Assembly (NCBI RefSeq): GCF_004217215.1
Contig: NZ_SHKP01000004.1
Location: 466,829-530,828 of the forward strand
Direction: 5' to 3'
Length of the DNA: 64,000 nucleotides
Source: Rivibacter subsaxonicus
Lineage (GTDB): Bacteria; Pseudomonadota; Gammaproteobacteria; Burkholderiales; Burkholderiaceae_C
In this document: piece by piece, positions 53,682 through 62,267 of the stretch
How positions within the stretch are numbered: the stretch's first letter is position 1
Layout of the letters: each line of letters opens with the position of its first letter
The notes under the pieces: model-generated
Told to the model about the DNA's origin: nothing
Databases searched by the model: none
The model's input: only the letters and a program-made list of their open reading frames with translations
Translations under genes and position numbers: made by a program

Positions 53682-54740
53682 TCAGGCCGCCTTGCGCAGA
53701 TAGCCCTGCTGCCGTCCCTTGGGATTGGGCGCGAAGCCGTTGGCGGCCAGGGTCTCTTCGACGGTGTCGTAGAAGACGCCGATCTTGCAGATCTCGCGGG
53801 CTTCCTTGGCCGTGGCGATCTCGCGGCCGAACTCGCGCGAGATGCGCACCAACTGCTCGATCTGCTGCACCGTCGTCATCTTGGCGGTGCGCGTCTGGTT
53901 CCAGAGGTTGTCCTCGATGCCGCAGCGCACGTGCAGGCCCATCGCAATACCCATCATGTTGATCGGCAGCGTGTTGAGCATGCTGCTCTCGACGGTCAGC
54001 ATCGAGCCGTCGGGGATGGCGCGCAGGAAGTTGGCCAGGCTGTAGATCGTCGGCTGGTCCATGCCGCCGCCGATCGCCACCCAGTTGCACACCAGCGGGC
54101 CCTTGTAGAGGCCGCGGCGGATCAGGCGCTCGACCGTCTCGTAGCTGTTGACGTTGTAGAACTGGAAGGCGCTCTGGATGCCGGCCTTCGTGAGGCGCTG
54201 CACGTGCTCCTCGAAGAAGCTCGGCGTCGAGGGCACGATCATGTTCGAGTAGGCGCGGGCGCCATCGATCTCGGCCAGCGAGGTGCCGGCGGTGTCCTTG
54301 ACGTCCATCTGCTCGAGGACGTTCATCTGCGTGGTGTTGACGGTCACCGTCACCTGGTCCGGCTTCGGGTCCAGCTCGGCCAGCATGTGGCGGGTGTCGT
54401 CGGACAGCCATTTGGCGGCCGCGCCGTCGCTCTCGGGGGCGAAGGAGATCGAGCCGCCGACCTGGATGATCATCTCGGGCACGGCCTTGCGCACGCCGGC
54501 GATCAGCTCGTTGAACATCGACAGGCGCTTGCTGCCACGGCCGTCGAGCTCGCGCACATGCAGGTGCAGCACGGTGGCGCCGGCGTTGTAGCAGTCGACC
54601 GCCTTCTGCACCTGCTCTTCCATCGTGACCGGGATGTCCTGCGGGAAGTCCGACGGGATCCACTCGGGTCCGTAGGGGGCGGCGGTGATGACCAGCTTGT
54701 CCTGGTTTTCAGGGAACAGGGAGCCGTCGAGAAAATTCAT
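53682..54740 (-). CDS. BKACE family beta-keto acid cleavage enzyme (DUF849)
   Basis: Zn-dependent TIM-barrel enzyme of the family that cleaves a beta-keto acid with acetyl-CoA to acetoacetate and a new acyl-CoA (prototype: Kce, 3-keto-5-aminohexanoate). 352 residues; family members are often about 270-310. Seen: LVITAAPYGPEW, the metal-binding AGATVLHLHVREL, IQVGGSISFAPES, VTVTVNTTQMN and HVRCGIEDNLWNQ. The DxxxxH spacing near the end is retained, but the N-terminal and middle parts have extra loops. The side-chain specificity is open. Together with the acyl-CoA ligase it suggests degradation of a branched or amino-substituted acid. Confidence 0.88.
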   Translation of the reverse strand: MNFLDGSLFPENQDKLVITAAPYGPEWIPSDFPQDIPVTMEEQVQKAVDCYNAGATVLHLHVRELDGRGSKRLSMFNELIAGVRKAVPEMIIQVGGSISFAPESDGAAAKWLSDDTRHMLAELDPKPDQVTVTVNTTQMNVLEQMDVKDTAGTSLAEIDGARAYSNMIVPSTPSFFEEHVQRLTKAGIQSAFQFYNVNSYETVERLIRRGLYKGPLVCNWVAIGGGMDQPTIYSLANFLRAIPDGSMLTVESSMLNTLPINMMGIAMGLHVRCGIEDNLWNQTRTAKMTTVQQIEQLVRISREFGREIATAKEAREICKIGVFYDTVEETLAANGFAPNPKGRQQGYLRKAA

Positions 54741-54807
54741 TTGCTGTCCTTCGCTTGCGGTATTCGGTGGCGCGTCGACACGGCGACGCAAGGGCGTGGA
54801 GCCGGTT

Positions 54808-55722
54808 TCAGTACGGGGCGTCGCCGATGATTCCGGCGCGTTCCATCTTTCGATGGCAGGGCGGGTAGTCCATCACCGCGTAGTGCTGGGTCGAGCGGTT
54901 GTCCCACATCGCCATGCTGTCGGGCTGCCAGCGCCAGCGCACCTGGTACTCGGGGATGTGGGCCTGGCTGATCAGGTACTGCAGCAGCTGCGCCGAGCCG
55001 GCCGTGTGGTCCTGGCCGAAGCGCACGTTCTCCGGCGTGTGGAAGTTCGTGAAATGGGTCGTGAAGGCGTTGACAAACAGGACCTTCTCGCCGGTCTCCG
55101 GATGGGTGCGCACCACCGGGTGCTCGGCGTCCGGGAACTGGGCCTTGAGCGCGAGCCGCTTCTCGATCGGCATCGCGGCGCCGAAGCTGGCCTCGATGCT
55201 GTGGCGCGCGCGCAGGCCGGCGATCTGGGCCTTGATGTGCTCGGGCAGGCGGGCATAGGCCTCGACCATGTTGACCCACATCGTGTCGCCGCCGACCGGC
55301 GGGCACTCGATGCAGCGCAGCACGCAGCCGAAGGGCGGCTTCTCGCGCCAGGTGGCGTCGGTGTGCCAGGCGTTCTCGTAGCGATCGGCGGGCTGCTCGG
55401 GCGACTTGTAGATGCGCACCAGGCCCGGGTTCTCCGGGTCGCTGCCGGCCACCGGATGGTCCTCGAGCTCGCCGAAATGGCGCGCGAAGGCCACGTGCTC
55501 GGCGCGCGTGATGTGCTGGTCGCGGAAGAACAGCACCCGGTGCTTCAGCAGCAGCGCGCGGATCTCGGCCACCAGGGCCGGGTCGCGCGAGGCGACGCCG
55601 AGGTTCACGTTGGAGAGTTCGGCGCCGATCGTGCAGGTCAGCGGCTCGACCTTGATCGAGTGCTTGAGCACGACGGGGGCAACGGTCGCCGCCGGCGGGT
55701 TTGCAGTGTTGAGTGGATCCAT
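54808..55722 (-). CDS. TauD/TfdA-type Fe(II)/2-oxoglutarate dioxygenase
   Basis: 304-residue oxygenase that uses Fe(II), O2 and 2-oxoglutarate; family members split sulfonates (TauD), alkyl sulfates (AtsK), or aryloxyacids (TfdA). Facial triad: HTD in ENAWHTDATW and the distal His in DNRSTQHYAVMDYP; the 2-oxoglutarate Arg follows in RKMERAGIIGD. These motifs resemble TauD and AtsK more than TfdA. Start at 55722 is chosen as the longer frame lacks family sequence. First gene after the regulator, 143 bases downstream of it, with a hairpin in between, so it probably has its own promoter in this gap. Confidence 0.92.
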   Translation of the reverse strand: MDPLNTANPPAATVAPVVLKHSIKVEPLTCTIGAELSNVNLGVASRDPALVAEIRALLLKHRVLFFRDQHITRAEHVAFARHFGELEDHPVAGSDPENPGLVRIYKSPEQPADRYENAWHTDATWREKPPFGCVLRCIECPPVGGDTMWVNMVEAYARLPEHIKAQIAGLRARHSIEASFGAAMPIEKRLALKAQFPDAEHPVVRTHPETGEKVLFVNAFTTHFTNFHTPENVRFGQDHTAGSAQLLQYLISQAHIPEYQVRWRWQPDSMAMWDNRSTQHYAVMDYPPCHRKMERAGIIGDAPY

Positions 55723-55831
55723 GCGCTGTTCTCCGGGTTCTGCGTTGCGCGGTGGTGGCCGCGAGGCAGGAAGCCGCCGTTGCAGGGACGACGGGCTCTG
55801 GAAACGGAGATTAAGCAGCCCGCTGCGCCTT

Positions 55832-55856
55832 CTCCCCCCCATCGCAGAGGGGGGAG
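55832..55856. repeat. GC-rich palindrome between the LuxR-MalT regulator and tauD-like gene
   Basis: CTCCCCCC (55832-55839), a 9-base loop, GGGGGGAG (55849-55856), right after the regulator's stop codon (minus strand). It may terminate the regulator transcript or be a member of a dispersed palindromic repeat, since a G/C block with a very similar outline occurs at 21781-21800. No T-run. Confidence 0.45.
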
Positions 55857-55865
55857 GGGTGCCGC

Positions 55866-58547
55866 TCAGCCCTCCTCGCTGAGCAGGCCGAGGATGCGCG
55901 CGCGCTGCACGACCTGCTTGCGGGTGCCGGCGTCAAGCTTGGCGAAGAGGTTCTTCATGTGCCACTTGATCGTCTCCTCCCCGACCTGCATCGCGCGGCC
56001 GATCTCCTTGTTGGAGAGGCTGCGCGCCAGCAGTTCCAGCACCTCGCGCTCCTTGGGCGTGAGCGCCATGCTGGGCGTCGAGCGCGGCCGGCCGCCGTCG
56101 CGTTCGGCATCCGGTCGCACCGGCGCGGCGGCCGGCGTCGGCCGCCCGGCTCCGGCGGGCGCGGCGTCGAGCACCCATTGGCCGAGGTCGGGGTGAGCGT
56201 CGGCGAAGACCCGCCGCAGCCCGTAGGTGTCGGCCAGGTCGACCGCCTCGCGCAGCAACGCCTGCGATCGTTCGCCGCAGCGGTCGAGCGCGAAGGCGCG
56301 CAGGCCGAGGATCTCGATGTGGAGCCGGGTCTGGCCCAGTTCCAGCACCAGCGCCTCGGCGCGCGCCAGCGGCTCGATGGCCTGGCGCCAGTCCTGGGCG
56401 GCAATGGCCGCGTAGCCATGGGCCAGCTCGCTCAGCAGATCGGCATGGCGCCGCCACAGCCGGCCCCGCGGCGTGGCCGGGTCGGCCATCAGCGCGTCGA
56501 TCTGCTCGCAACTGCGGCGGCAGCTGTCGGCGCGATAGCGTCGCGCGTGCATCCGCACCTGGTCGCCGAGGCTGGCCAGGCACAGCCGCGGCAGCCCGCG
56601 CGCGACGCCGACCGCGTGCATGCCGGCGAGCAGTTCCAGCGCCCGGTGCTCGGCGCCCTCGGCCATCGCGGCGCGCGCCAGCGTGCGATAGGCCAGCAGC
56701 ACGGTCTCCGGCAGGCCGTTGCGCTCGAGCACATCGAGGCGGTTGGCCAGCAAGGCCGCGGCATCGGCCGGGCGGTCGAGCTCCCACACCGCGGCCGCCA
56801 GCAGCGCGGCCAGCATGCAGGAAAAGGCGCTGCGCCGGCCCAGGTCGGCATCGGCGCGGGCCAGGGTCGGACGCAGCAGGCTCTCGGCGAGCAGCACCTG
56901 GCCCTCCCAGACATAGCTCAGGCCGACGATGAACTCGCCCCAGCGGTCCACGTACTCCAAGGCACGCCCGAAGTCGCCGCGCGGCGCCTGCTGCTGGCGC
57001 AGTCGCGCCAGCGCCGGGTCGCCCTCGAGCAGCGTGCGAAAGGCGGTGCGGTTGGCATGCACGAAGAGCAGCAGCGGATCGCGCAGCGGCGGCGACTCGG
57101 CCCAGGGATCGTGCAGGTCGGCAAAGCGGTCCGGCTGGTCGGCGAAGACCGCGGCACCGCCGAGGATCAGCGCGCACTCGCAACGCAGCGCCGCATCGAC
57201 CTCGGGGCCGGCCAGGATGCGCGCGACCAGCCGTCCGGCCTCCTCGTGGCGCTCGCTCAGCGCCAGCGACCACGCGGCCGCCAGCAGCAGGCGCGGCCGG
57301 CGGTCGAGCTCGGCCTCGGGCAAGCGGTCGAGCCAGGCGATGACCGCGCCCTGGCGCCCGCGCACCATGATGGATTCGTAGAGGCTGCGCTCGGCCAGGT
57401 CGTAGGCGCGATCGTGCTCGCCGGCCAGCAGCGCGTGGCCGGCGGCCTCCTCGAGCAGGCCGCGCTCGGCCAGCCAGGACGAGGCGCGCGCGTGCAGGCC
57501 GTTGCGCTCGGTCAGCGGCAGCATCTCGGCGCGCTGGCGCAATGCGTCGCGCGCCAGCGTGTGCATGCGCAGCCAGTCGCCGTGCTCGGCGGCAACGAAG
57601 ACTGGGGTCTCGCGACTGATGCGCTCCAGGCGCCGCGAGGCGTCGTCGTCGCCGGTCAGCATCCGGCACAACTCGGGGTGCAGGTTGTCGAGCAGCGCGA
57701 TCCGGGTCAGGAACGCCAGATCGAGCGCCTCCAGGTTGGCGAGCATCAGCCCGACGAAATGCTCGCGCAGCCCGCCGCGCGGCGCCGTCATCGTCAGCAC
57801 CTCGGCCTGCGGATCGGCGCTGGCCGAGATCGCCGACAGGGCCAGTTGCACTCCCAGCGGCCAGCCCTCGGCCAGTTCGTGCAGGCGCGCGGCGGTGTCG
57901 GCGTCGGCGCGCGCGCCGAGCCGGGCCTGGACCAGGCTCAGCGTTTCCTCGAGCGTGAAGCGCAGCGCGGCCTGGCCCAGCACCAGGCACTGGCCATAGG
58001 CGATCAGGTCGCCGAAGCCGAGGTCGCAGTCGGCCCGCGCCGCGACCACCGCGCGCAGGTTGGGCGGCGCATTGCGCAGCAGGTAGGCGAGGGCCTCGCG
58101 CGAGGCCGGCGGCAGCCGGTCGGCCTCGTCGACGATCAGCACCAGGCTCAGCGCGCTCTGGGCCACCTCGGCCAGCCACGCGGTGATGCCCTCGAGTCCG
58201 TCCGGCGTGGTGACCGAATCGAGCAGGGTGTGACCGAAGGTCGGCCGCGCCGCACCCATCCGCACCGCCAGCGCCAGGCTCTGGATCAGGCGCGAAGGGT
58301 CGTCGCGCTGCTGCGCCGACAGCCAGGCGACGACGTCGCCGCTGCCCAGGTATTCGCGCCGCCACTGGGCCAGCAGCGAGGTCTTGCCGAAGCCGGCCGG
58401 CGCCTGCAGCAGCAGCACCGGGCATTCGCGCAGGCGAACGTCGCCGGCCATCAGGCGCGAGCGAAGCACCAGTTCGCGCGGCACCCGCGGCGGCGTGACC
58501 TTGAGCAGCAGATCCCCGGAAGGCCCAGGGGCAGCAATTGGCGGCAT
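55866..58547 (-). CDS. LuxR-type MalT-like ATP-dependent regulator (LAL)
   Basis: 893-residue transcription activator of the MalT/LAL type. N-terminal STAND ATPase: Walker A LLLQAPAGFGKTSLLAQW (residues about 46-63), Walker B LVLIVDEADRL (about 132-142) and the arginine/winged-helix region; a long middle of TPR-like helices (about 350-800); C-terminal LuxR HTH (about 826-870: LTPKEREVLELLARSLSNKE, then IGRAMQVGEETIKWHMKNLF). Such proteins need ATP and an inducer ligand to activate. I start at the ATG at 58547; the frame extends to 58682 but the extra part reads as non-coding. It probably controls the downstream TauD-BKACE operon. LAL regulators are also often linked to DUF1302/DUF1329 genes, which lie elsewhere in this window. 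Confidence 0.92.
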   Translation of the reverse strand: MPPIAAPGPSGDLLLKVTPPRVPRELVLRSRLMAGDVRLRECPVLLLQAPAGFGKTSLLAQWRREYLGSGDVVAWLSAQQRDDPSRLIQSLALAVRMGAARPTFGHTLLDSVTTPDGLEGITAWLAEVAQSALSLVLIVDEADRLPPASREALAYLLRNAPPNLRAVVAARADCDLGFGDLIAYGQCLVLGQAALRFTLEETLSLVQARLGARADADTAARLHELAEGWPLGVQLALSAISASADPQAEVLTMTAPRGGLREHFVGLMLANLEALDLAFLTRIALLDNLHPELCRMLTGDDDASRRLERISRETPVFVAAEHGDWLRMHTLARDALRQRAEMLPLTERNGLHARASSWLAERGLLEEAAGHALLAGEHDRAYDLAERSLYESIMVRGRQGAVIAWLDRLPEAELDRRPRLLLAAAWSLALSERHEEAGRLVARILAGPEVDAALRCECALILGGAAVFADQPDRFADLHDPWAESPPLRDPLLLFVHANRTAFRTLLEGDPALARLRQQQAPRGDFGRALEYVDRWGEFIVGLSYVWEGQVLLAESLLRPTLARADADLGRRSAFSCMLAALLAAAVWELDRPADAAALLANRLDVLERNGLPETVLLAYRTLARAAMAEGAEHRALELLAGMHAVGVARGLPRLCLASLGDQVRMHARRYRADSCRRSCEQIDALMADPATPRGRLWRRHADLLSELAHGYAAIAAQDWRQAIEPLARAEALVLELGQTRLHIEILGLRAFALDRCGERSQALLREAVDLADTYGLRRVFADAHPDLGQWVLDAAPAGAGRPTPAAAPVRPDAERDGGRPRSTPSMALTPKEREVLELLARSLSNKEIGRAMQVGEETIKWHMKNLFAKLDAGTRKQVVQRARILGLLSEEG

Positions 58548-58794
58548 GCGACGGTGGGCACGGACCGATCCGGCGGCCCGCAAGCAACCGATCGATCGTA
58601 CTCCGCAGTCTCGCCATTCCGGCTCCGGGCTTGCCGCAGTCGCGCTCCCGATCGGTACAAGCGATAGCAACGACTCGCGCAAAGCGAGCTATCGAGAAGA
58701 AGGCGGCGGTGCGATCCCGGCGCCGGGCGACATCGATCCGGATGTCGCGAACCGGGATGCAGGCCGCCTGCGAAGCGAAAGCAGGAGGCCCGTG

Positions 58795-59985
58795 ATGCGC
58801 ACATTCCCCGCTCGTTCGTCCTTGGTGCGGCCGCTGTGGGCGACCGTCCTGGTCGTGGTGGCTGCCGCTTGCAGTGACAACGACGACTACGGGGGCGAAC
58901 CCCTCGCCCCGTCGCAGCCGATCGTCAACACCACCAGCTTCAACGCCACGCTGTGCGGCGCGCAGGAGGTCGCGAACGTGTCCTCGACCGGCGTCGCGTT
59001 TGCGGTGCTCACGGTGGACACCGTGACGAAGGCCATCACCGGCAGCGTCACCACCGTCGGCATCACCGGCTCGGTGGCGCACATCCACACCGGTGCGGCC
59101 GGCGTCAACGGGCCGATCACCATTCCGCTGGCGGAAACCGCGGCCGGCAGCGGGGTCTGGGCGGTGCCGGCGAACACCATGCTCAGCGATGCCCAGTACG
59201 CCGACCTGCTCGCCGGGGCGATGTACTACAACGTTCACAGCGTGGCCTTCCCGGCCGGCGAGATCCGCGGCCAGATCGGGCGCGACGTGCGCGGCTCGGC
59301 GCTGAAGGGCGCCGAAGAAGTGCCGGCGAATGCGAGTGGCGCCACGGGCCGCGGCTTCGTTGCGGTCGACCCGGTCACCAGGACGCTGACGGCCAGCGTC
59401 ACCACCAGCGGGGTCGCCGGTACCGTGGCGCACATCCATGAAGGAGCCGCGGGCGTCAGCGGGCCGATCGTCTTTCCCTTGACCGAGACCACCCCTGGCA
59501 GTGGTGTGTGGGGCACCGTCGTGACGCTCAGCGATGCGCAGTACGCGACGCTCAAGGCCGGCAACTACTACTTCAACGTGCACAGCGCGGCCATTCCCGC
59601 TGGCGAGATCCGCGGCCAGCTGGGTCCGATCATCGGCGGCGGCGAACTGAGCGCGGCCAACGAGGTGCCGCCCAATGCATCGGCCGCGACCGGTCGCGGC
59701 ATCGCCGTCGTCGACCCGGTCACGCTGGCCATCAGCGCCGGCGTCAAGACCAGCGGCCTCACGGGATCCATGGCGCACATCCACGAAGCGGCGACTGGCG
59801 TCAACGGCCCGATCATCGTCAACTTCGGCGAGGCTCCCGCGGCCAGCGGCCGCTGGAGTGCCGCTGCAGGCGCGGTGCTGACGCCAAGCCAGTTGAGCAG
59901 CTTCAAGGCCGGCAACCTGTACTTCAACGTGCACAGCGCGGCCTACCCGGGCGGCGAGATCCGCGGCCAGATCGCCACGCAGTGA
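58795..59985 (+). CDS. Lipoprotein with three CHRD domains
   Basis: 396 residues: lipoprotein signal (TVLVVVAAACSDND, Cys near residue 22) and three CHRD domains in tandem at about residues 49-162, 166-279 and 282-396. Each has the family core AHIHxGAAGVxGPI (A-H-I-H-T-G, A-H-I-H-E-G, A-H-I-H-E-A) and ends with YFNVHSAAxPAGEIRGQ. The CHRD fold is known from chordin and from many bacterial surface proteins; its ligand in bacteria is unknown. GGAGG precedes the ATG (a GTG one codon upstream is possible). It is divergent from the LAL regulator across 247 bases. Confidence 0.92.
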   Translation: MRTFPARSSLVRPLWATVLVVVAAACSDNDDYGGEPLAPSQPIVNTTSFNATLCGAQEVANVSSTGVAFAVLTVDTVTKAITGSVTTVGITGSVAHIHTGAAGVNGPITIPLAETAAGSGVWAVPANTMLSDAQYADLLAGAMYYNVHSVAFPAGEIRGQIGRDVRGSALKGAEEVPANASGATGRGFVAVDPVTRTLTASVTTSGVAGTVAHIHEGAAGVSGPIVFPLTETTPGSGVWGTVVTLSDAQYATLKAGNYYFNVHSAAIPAGEIRGQLGPIIGGGELSAANEVPPNASAATGRGIAVVDPVTLAISAGVKTSGLTGSMAHIHEAATGVNGPIIVNFGEAPAASGRWSAAAGAVLTPSQLSSFKAGNLYFNVHSAAYPGGEIRGQIATQ

Positions 59986-60259
59986 GATCGGTGGCGCGAA
60001 CGCCTTGCGCAGGGAGCGGGCGCGCGCCGTCGGCAGCGCCCGCCCGCAGGCGGCTGCACCGAGGTTGATGAGCTTTTCCGCGTCTCGTGCAGCGCGGCGT
60101 CGAGCGCTCCACAGCGCCGTTCGTGCCGGCTCGGCTATCGTTGCCGGGCCGGACGAGCCATGGCGCTGGCGAGCCCGGCCAAGGAGTGCTCGCCACGAGC
60201 GCTGCGGAACCTCGCTTCAGCCGCTGCCGAAGCCCCTGCTCTCGTCGCTGGAGCCGCCG

Positions 60260-60646
60260 ATGCCGATCCGAATCGTTCGCCTGGGATCCCCGCGCGCCGC
60301 CGGCGAGGGGCTTCGCATCGGCACCGTGCGGCGGCCGCCGCGCGGCGTGCCCAAGAGCGAGTTCGCCCGCCAGGACTGGTACGACCTCTGGTACCCGAAC
60401 CTCGCCCCCAGCGTCGAGACGATGAAGCTGGGCCAGCAGGCGGCGAGCGAGCGGGACTGGCAGGCGTTCCGGCGCAGGTTTCGCGCCGAGATGGCGGCAC
60501 CGGAGGCCGGTCGCACGCTGGACCTGCTGGCCGCGCTGTCGCGCCAGACCAGCTTTTCGATCGGCTGCTACTGCGAGGACGAATCGCGCTGCCACCGCTC
60601 GGTGCTGCGCGCGCTGCTGGCCGAGCGCGGGGCCGAATTGACCTGA
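60260..60646 (+). CDS. DUF488 family protein
   Basis: 128-residue cytoplasmic protein. The C-terminal part has the DUF488 hallmark SIGCYCEDESRCHRSVLRALL with its Cys/His cluster, and the N-terminal part has PRAAGEGLRIGTVRRPPRGVP and WYDLWYPNLAPSVE. These small proteins of unknown function are widespread; a redox or nucleic-acid-related role has been suggested without proof. GGAG lies before the ATG. The 274 bases upstream show nothing distinct. Confidence 0.88.
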   Translation: MPIRIVRLGSPRAAGEGLRIGTVRRPPRGVPKSEFARQDWYDLWYPNLAPSVETMKLGQQAASERDWQAFRRRFRAEMAAPEAGRTLDLLAALSRQTSFSIGCYCEDESRCHRSVLRALLAERGAELT

Positions 60647-60766
60647 GTTCTGCGGCCGGCAGCGCGGGCCGGCATCCAGAATGGCAGCAGCCTGCATCCA
60701 AGCTTGCGGGCGCCAGCGCCACGGCAACCCGCCGCGGCCATCGCCCTGCCCACGAGGAATCACTGC

Positions 60767-61165
60767 ATGGACGCCTTCATTGCCTCCAAGGACATCGTTG
60801 CCATCACCGCGATCCTGACCGGCGCGGTCGCAATCCTGATGCCGGTGCTGATCGTCTGGATCGCGCTGCAATACCGCCAGCGCCGCAACGAGAAGCTCTA
60901 CGAGACCGTCAAGTACCTCGCCGACCGCGGCCAGCCGGTGCCGCCGGAGTTGCTGAATCCGCCGCAGAAGCCGCATGAGTCGCCGCTGTTCCGCGCCATC
61001 ACGCTGATCGGCGTCGGCGTCGGCCTGGCAGTGATGTTCAAGTGGCTCGGGCTGGGCTGGCTGATGGGCATCGGCGCGCTGCTGGTGTGCATCGGCGTTG
61101 CGCAACTGATCGCGCTGCGCATCGAGCGCAACCGCGCCCCCGGCGCCGTCGAGGCCGGCCGCTAG
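60767..61165 (+). CDS. Small inner-membrane protein (DUF6249-like)
   Basis: 132 residues with an N-terminal helix (about 9-33), a soluble linker with YLADRGQPVPPELLNPPQKP, and two C-terminal helices (about 73-95 and 98-118). This pattern (single helix, ADRGQPxPPELL linker, two helices) is the DUF6249 type, often beside ECF sigma factors, as here; a link to signalling is likely but unproven. GAGGA precedes the ATG. The ECF gene starts nine bases after its stop. Confidence 0.8.
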   Translation: MDAFIASKDIVAITAILTGAVAILMPVLIVWIALQYRQRRNEKLYETVKYLADRGQPVPPELLNPPQKPHESPLFRAITLIGVGVGLAVMFKWLGLGWLMGIGALLVCIGVAQLIALRIERNRAPGAVEAGR

Positions 61166-61174
61166 GCGCCGGTC

Positions 61175-61756
61175 GTGACGCCGGTGGTGGCCGAGCCCGA
61201 GGATGAAGCGGCGCTGGTCGAGCACGCCCGCCGTGGCGATGCCGCTGCCTTTGCCACGCTCGTGCGCCGCCACCAGTCGCGCGTGCGCCAGCAACTGCGC
61301 CGCCTGACGCATTGCGACGCGGCGCTGGCCGACGATCTGGCGCAGGAGGTCTTCATGCAGGCCTGGCACGGGCTGGCGGCGTTTCGCGCCGAGGCGAGGC
61401 TGTCGACCTGGCTGCATCGCATCGCCTACACCCGCTACCTGATGCACCGGCGCGGCAGCGGCGCGGCGCCCGCATCGCTGGACGGCGCAGCCGAAGGCGG
61501 CGGCCTCGAGCCGATCGCCATCGACGAGCAGTCTGCCGGCGTGCCGCTGCGGCTCGACGTGGAGCGCGCCATCGCGCGCCTGCCCGAGCACGAGCGGCTG
61601 GCGATCGTGCACTGCTTCCAGCTCGACCTCAGCCACGAGGAGGCGGCGCAGGTGCTGGGCATCCCGCTCGGCACGCTCAAGACGCAGGTGGCGCGCGCCA
61701 AGGCGCGGCTGCGCGAGTGGCTGGCCGCCTGGCAACCCGAGGAGGCTAGACGATGA
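61175..61756 (+). CDS. ECF-type RNA polymerase sigma factor
   Basis: 193-residue sigma-70 family factor of the extracytoplasmic-function group: region 2 with HQSRVRQQLRRLTHCDAALADDLAQEVFMQAWHG, cut after 20 residues each here, and WLHRIAYTRYLMHRR, and region 4 with LPEHERLAIVHCFQLDLSHE, then EAAQVLGIPLGTLKTQVARA. Start is GTG at 61175. The stop overlaps the next gene in ATGA, which is a usual arrangement for sigma/anti-sigma pairs. The target promoters are unknown. Confidence 0.93.
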   Translation: MTPVVAEPEDEAALVEHARRGDAAAFATLVRRHQSRVRQQLRRLTHCDAALADDLAQEVFMQAWHGLAAFRAEARLSTWLHRIAYTRYLMHRRGSGAAPASLDGAAEGGGLEPIAIDEQSAGVPLRLDVERAIARLPEHERLAIVHCFQLDLSHEEAAQVLGIPLGTLKTQVARAKARLREWLAAWQPEEARR

Positions 61757-62136
61757 ACACGCATCCACCAGCGAGCGGTCGCGACGACGACGAACCTGAC
61801 TGGCTCGAGTCCCTGCTGCGCGCGGGCGCCGGCGAAGCCATCCCCGACGAGGGCTTCGTCGCGGCGCTGATGCGGCGCGTGGCGGCGACGGCGGTGACTG
61901 CCGTGCCGGCTGCCGGCGCGCTGCAGGCGCTGGCGGCGCGGCGCGAGCAGGAGCGCCGCCTCGGCCGCTGGAGCCTGGTCGGTGCCGGCGCCGGCCTGGT
62001 CGTCGCGATCGCGTGCGCTGCCGCTGCTGGCGGCGGTGCGAGCGGCGTCGACCTGCGCCTGGCACTCGCCCCGATGCTGGCCGGGCTGGTGACGTCGATC
62101 GTGCTGGCGGCGGCGGTGCTGCTGGAGCGCGCGTAG
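61753..62136 (+). CDS. Small membrane protein coupled to the ECF sigma gene, possible anti-sigma factor
   Basis: 127 residues: a cytoplasmic, acidic N-terminal part (DDDEPDWLESLLRAGAGE, DEGFVAALMRRVAA), then two helices (about 76-96 and 103-124). It overlaps the sigma gene by ATGA and so is translationally coupled to it, the classical place for an anti-sigma factor. It has no zinc-finger (HxxxCxxC) motif, so it is not a ZAS-type anti-sigma factor. The anti-sigma role is inferred from position and topology. Confidence 0.7.
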   Translation: MNTHPPASGRDDDEPDWLESLLRAGAGEAIPDEGFVAALMRRVAATAVTAVPAAGALQALAARREQERRLGRWSLVGAGAGLVVAIACAAAAGGGASGVDLRLALAPMLAGLVTSIVLAAAVLLERA

Positions 62137-62267
62137 TCGAACGCGAGCCGGGCGAGGCGGGCTTGCCCACCGCCGAACGGGCGCTTGGCGTCGCCATGGC
62201 TGGCCCACACAATGGCCGCGCAGGCCGGCGAATCCGTACCCAGCCTCCACCCCATCCGGGAGTGCTC

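Noticed and set aside
55959-58667. 902-codon open frame on the plus strand opposite the LAL regulator
   Set aside because: Gln/Arg/Gly-rich shadow frame; the minus-strand frame shows Walker motifs and a LuxR HTH.
62013-62267. Longer start for the HD-GYP protein
   Set aside because: The added 85 residues are Arg/Gly-rich and overlap the previous gene; the ATG at 62268 has GGGAG and starts a normal domain.
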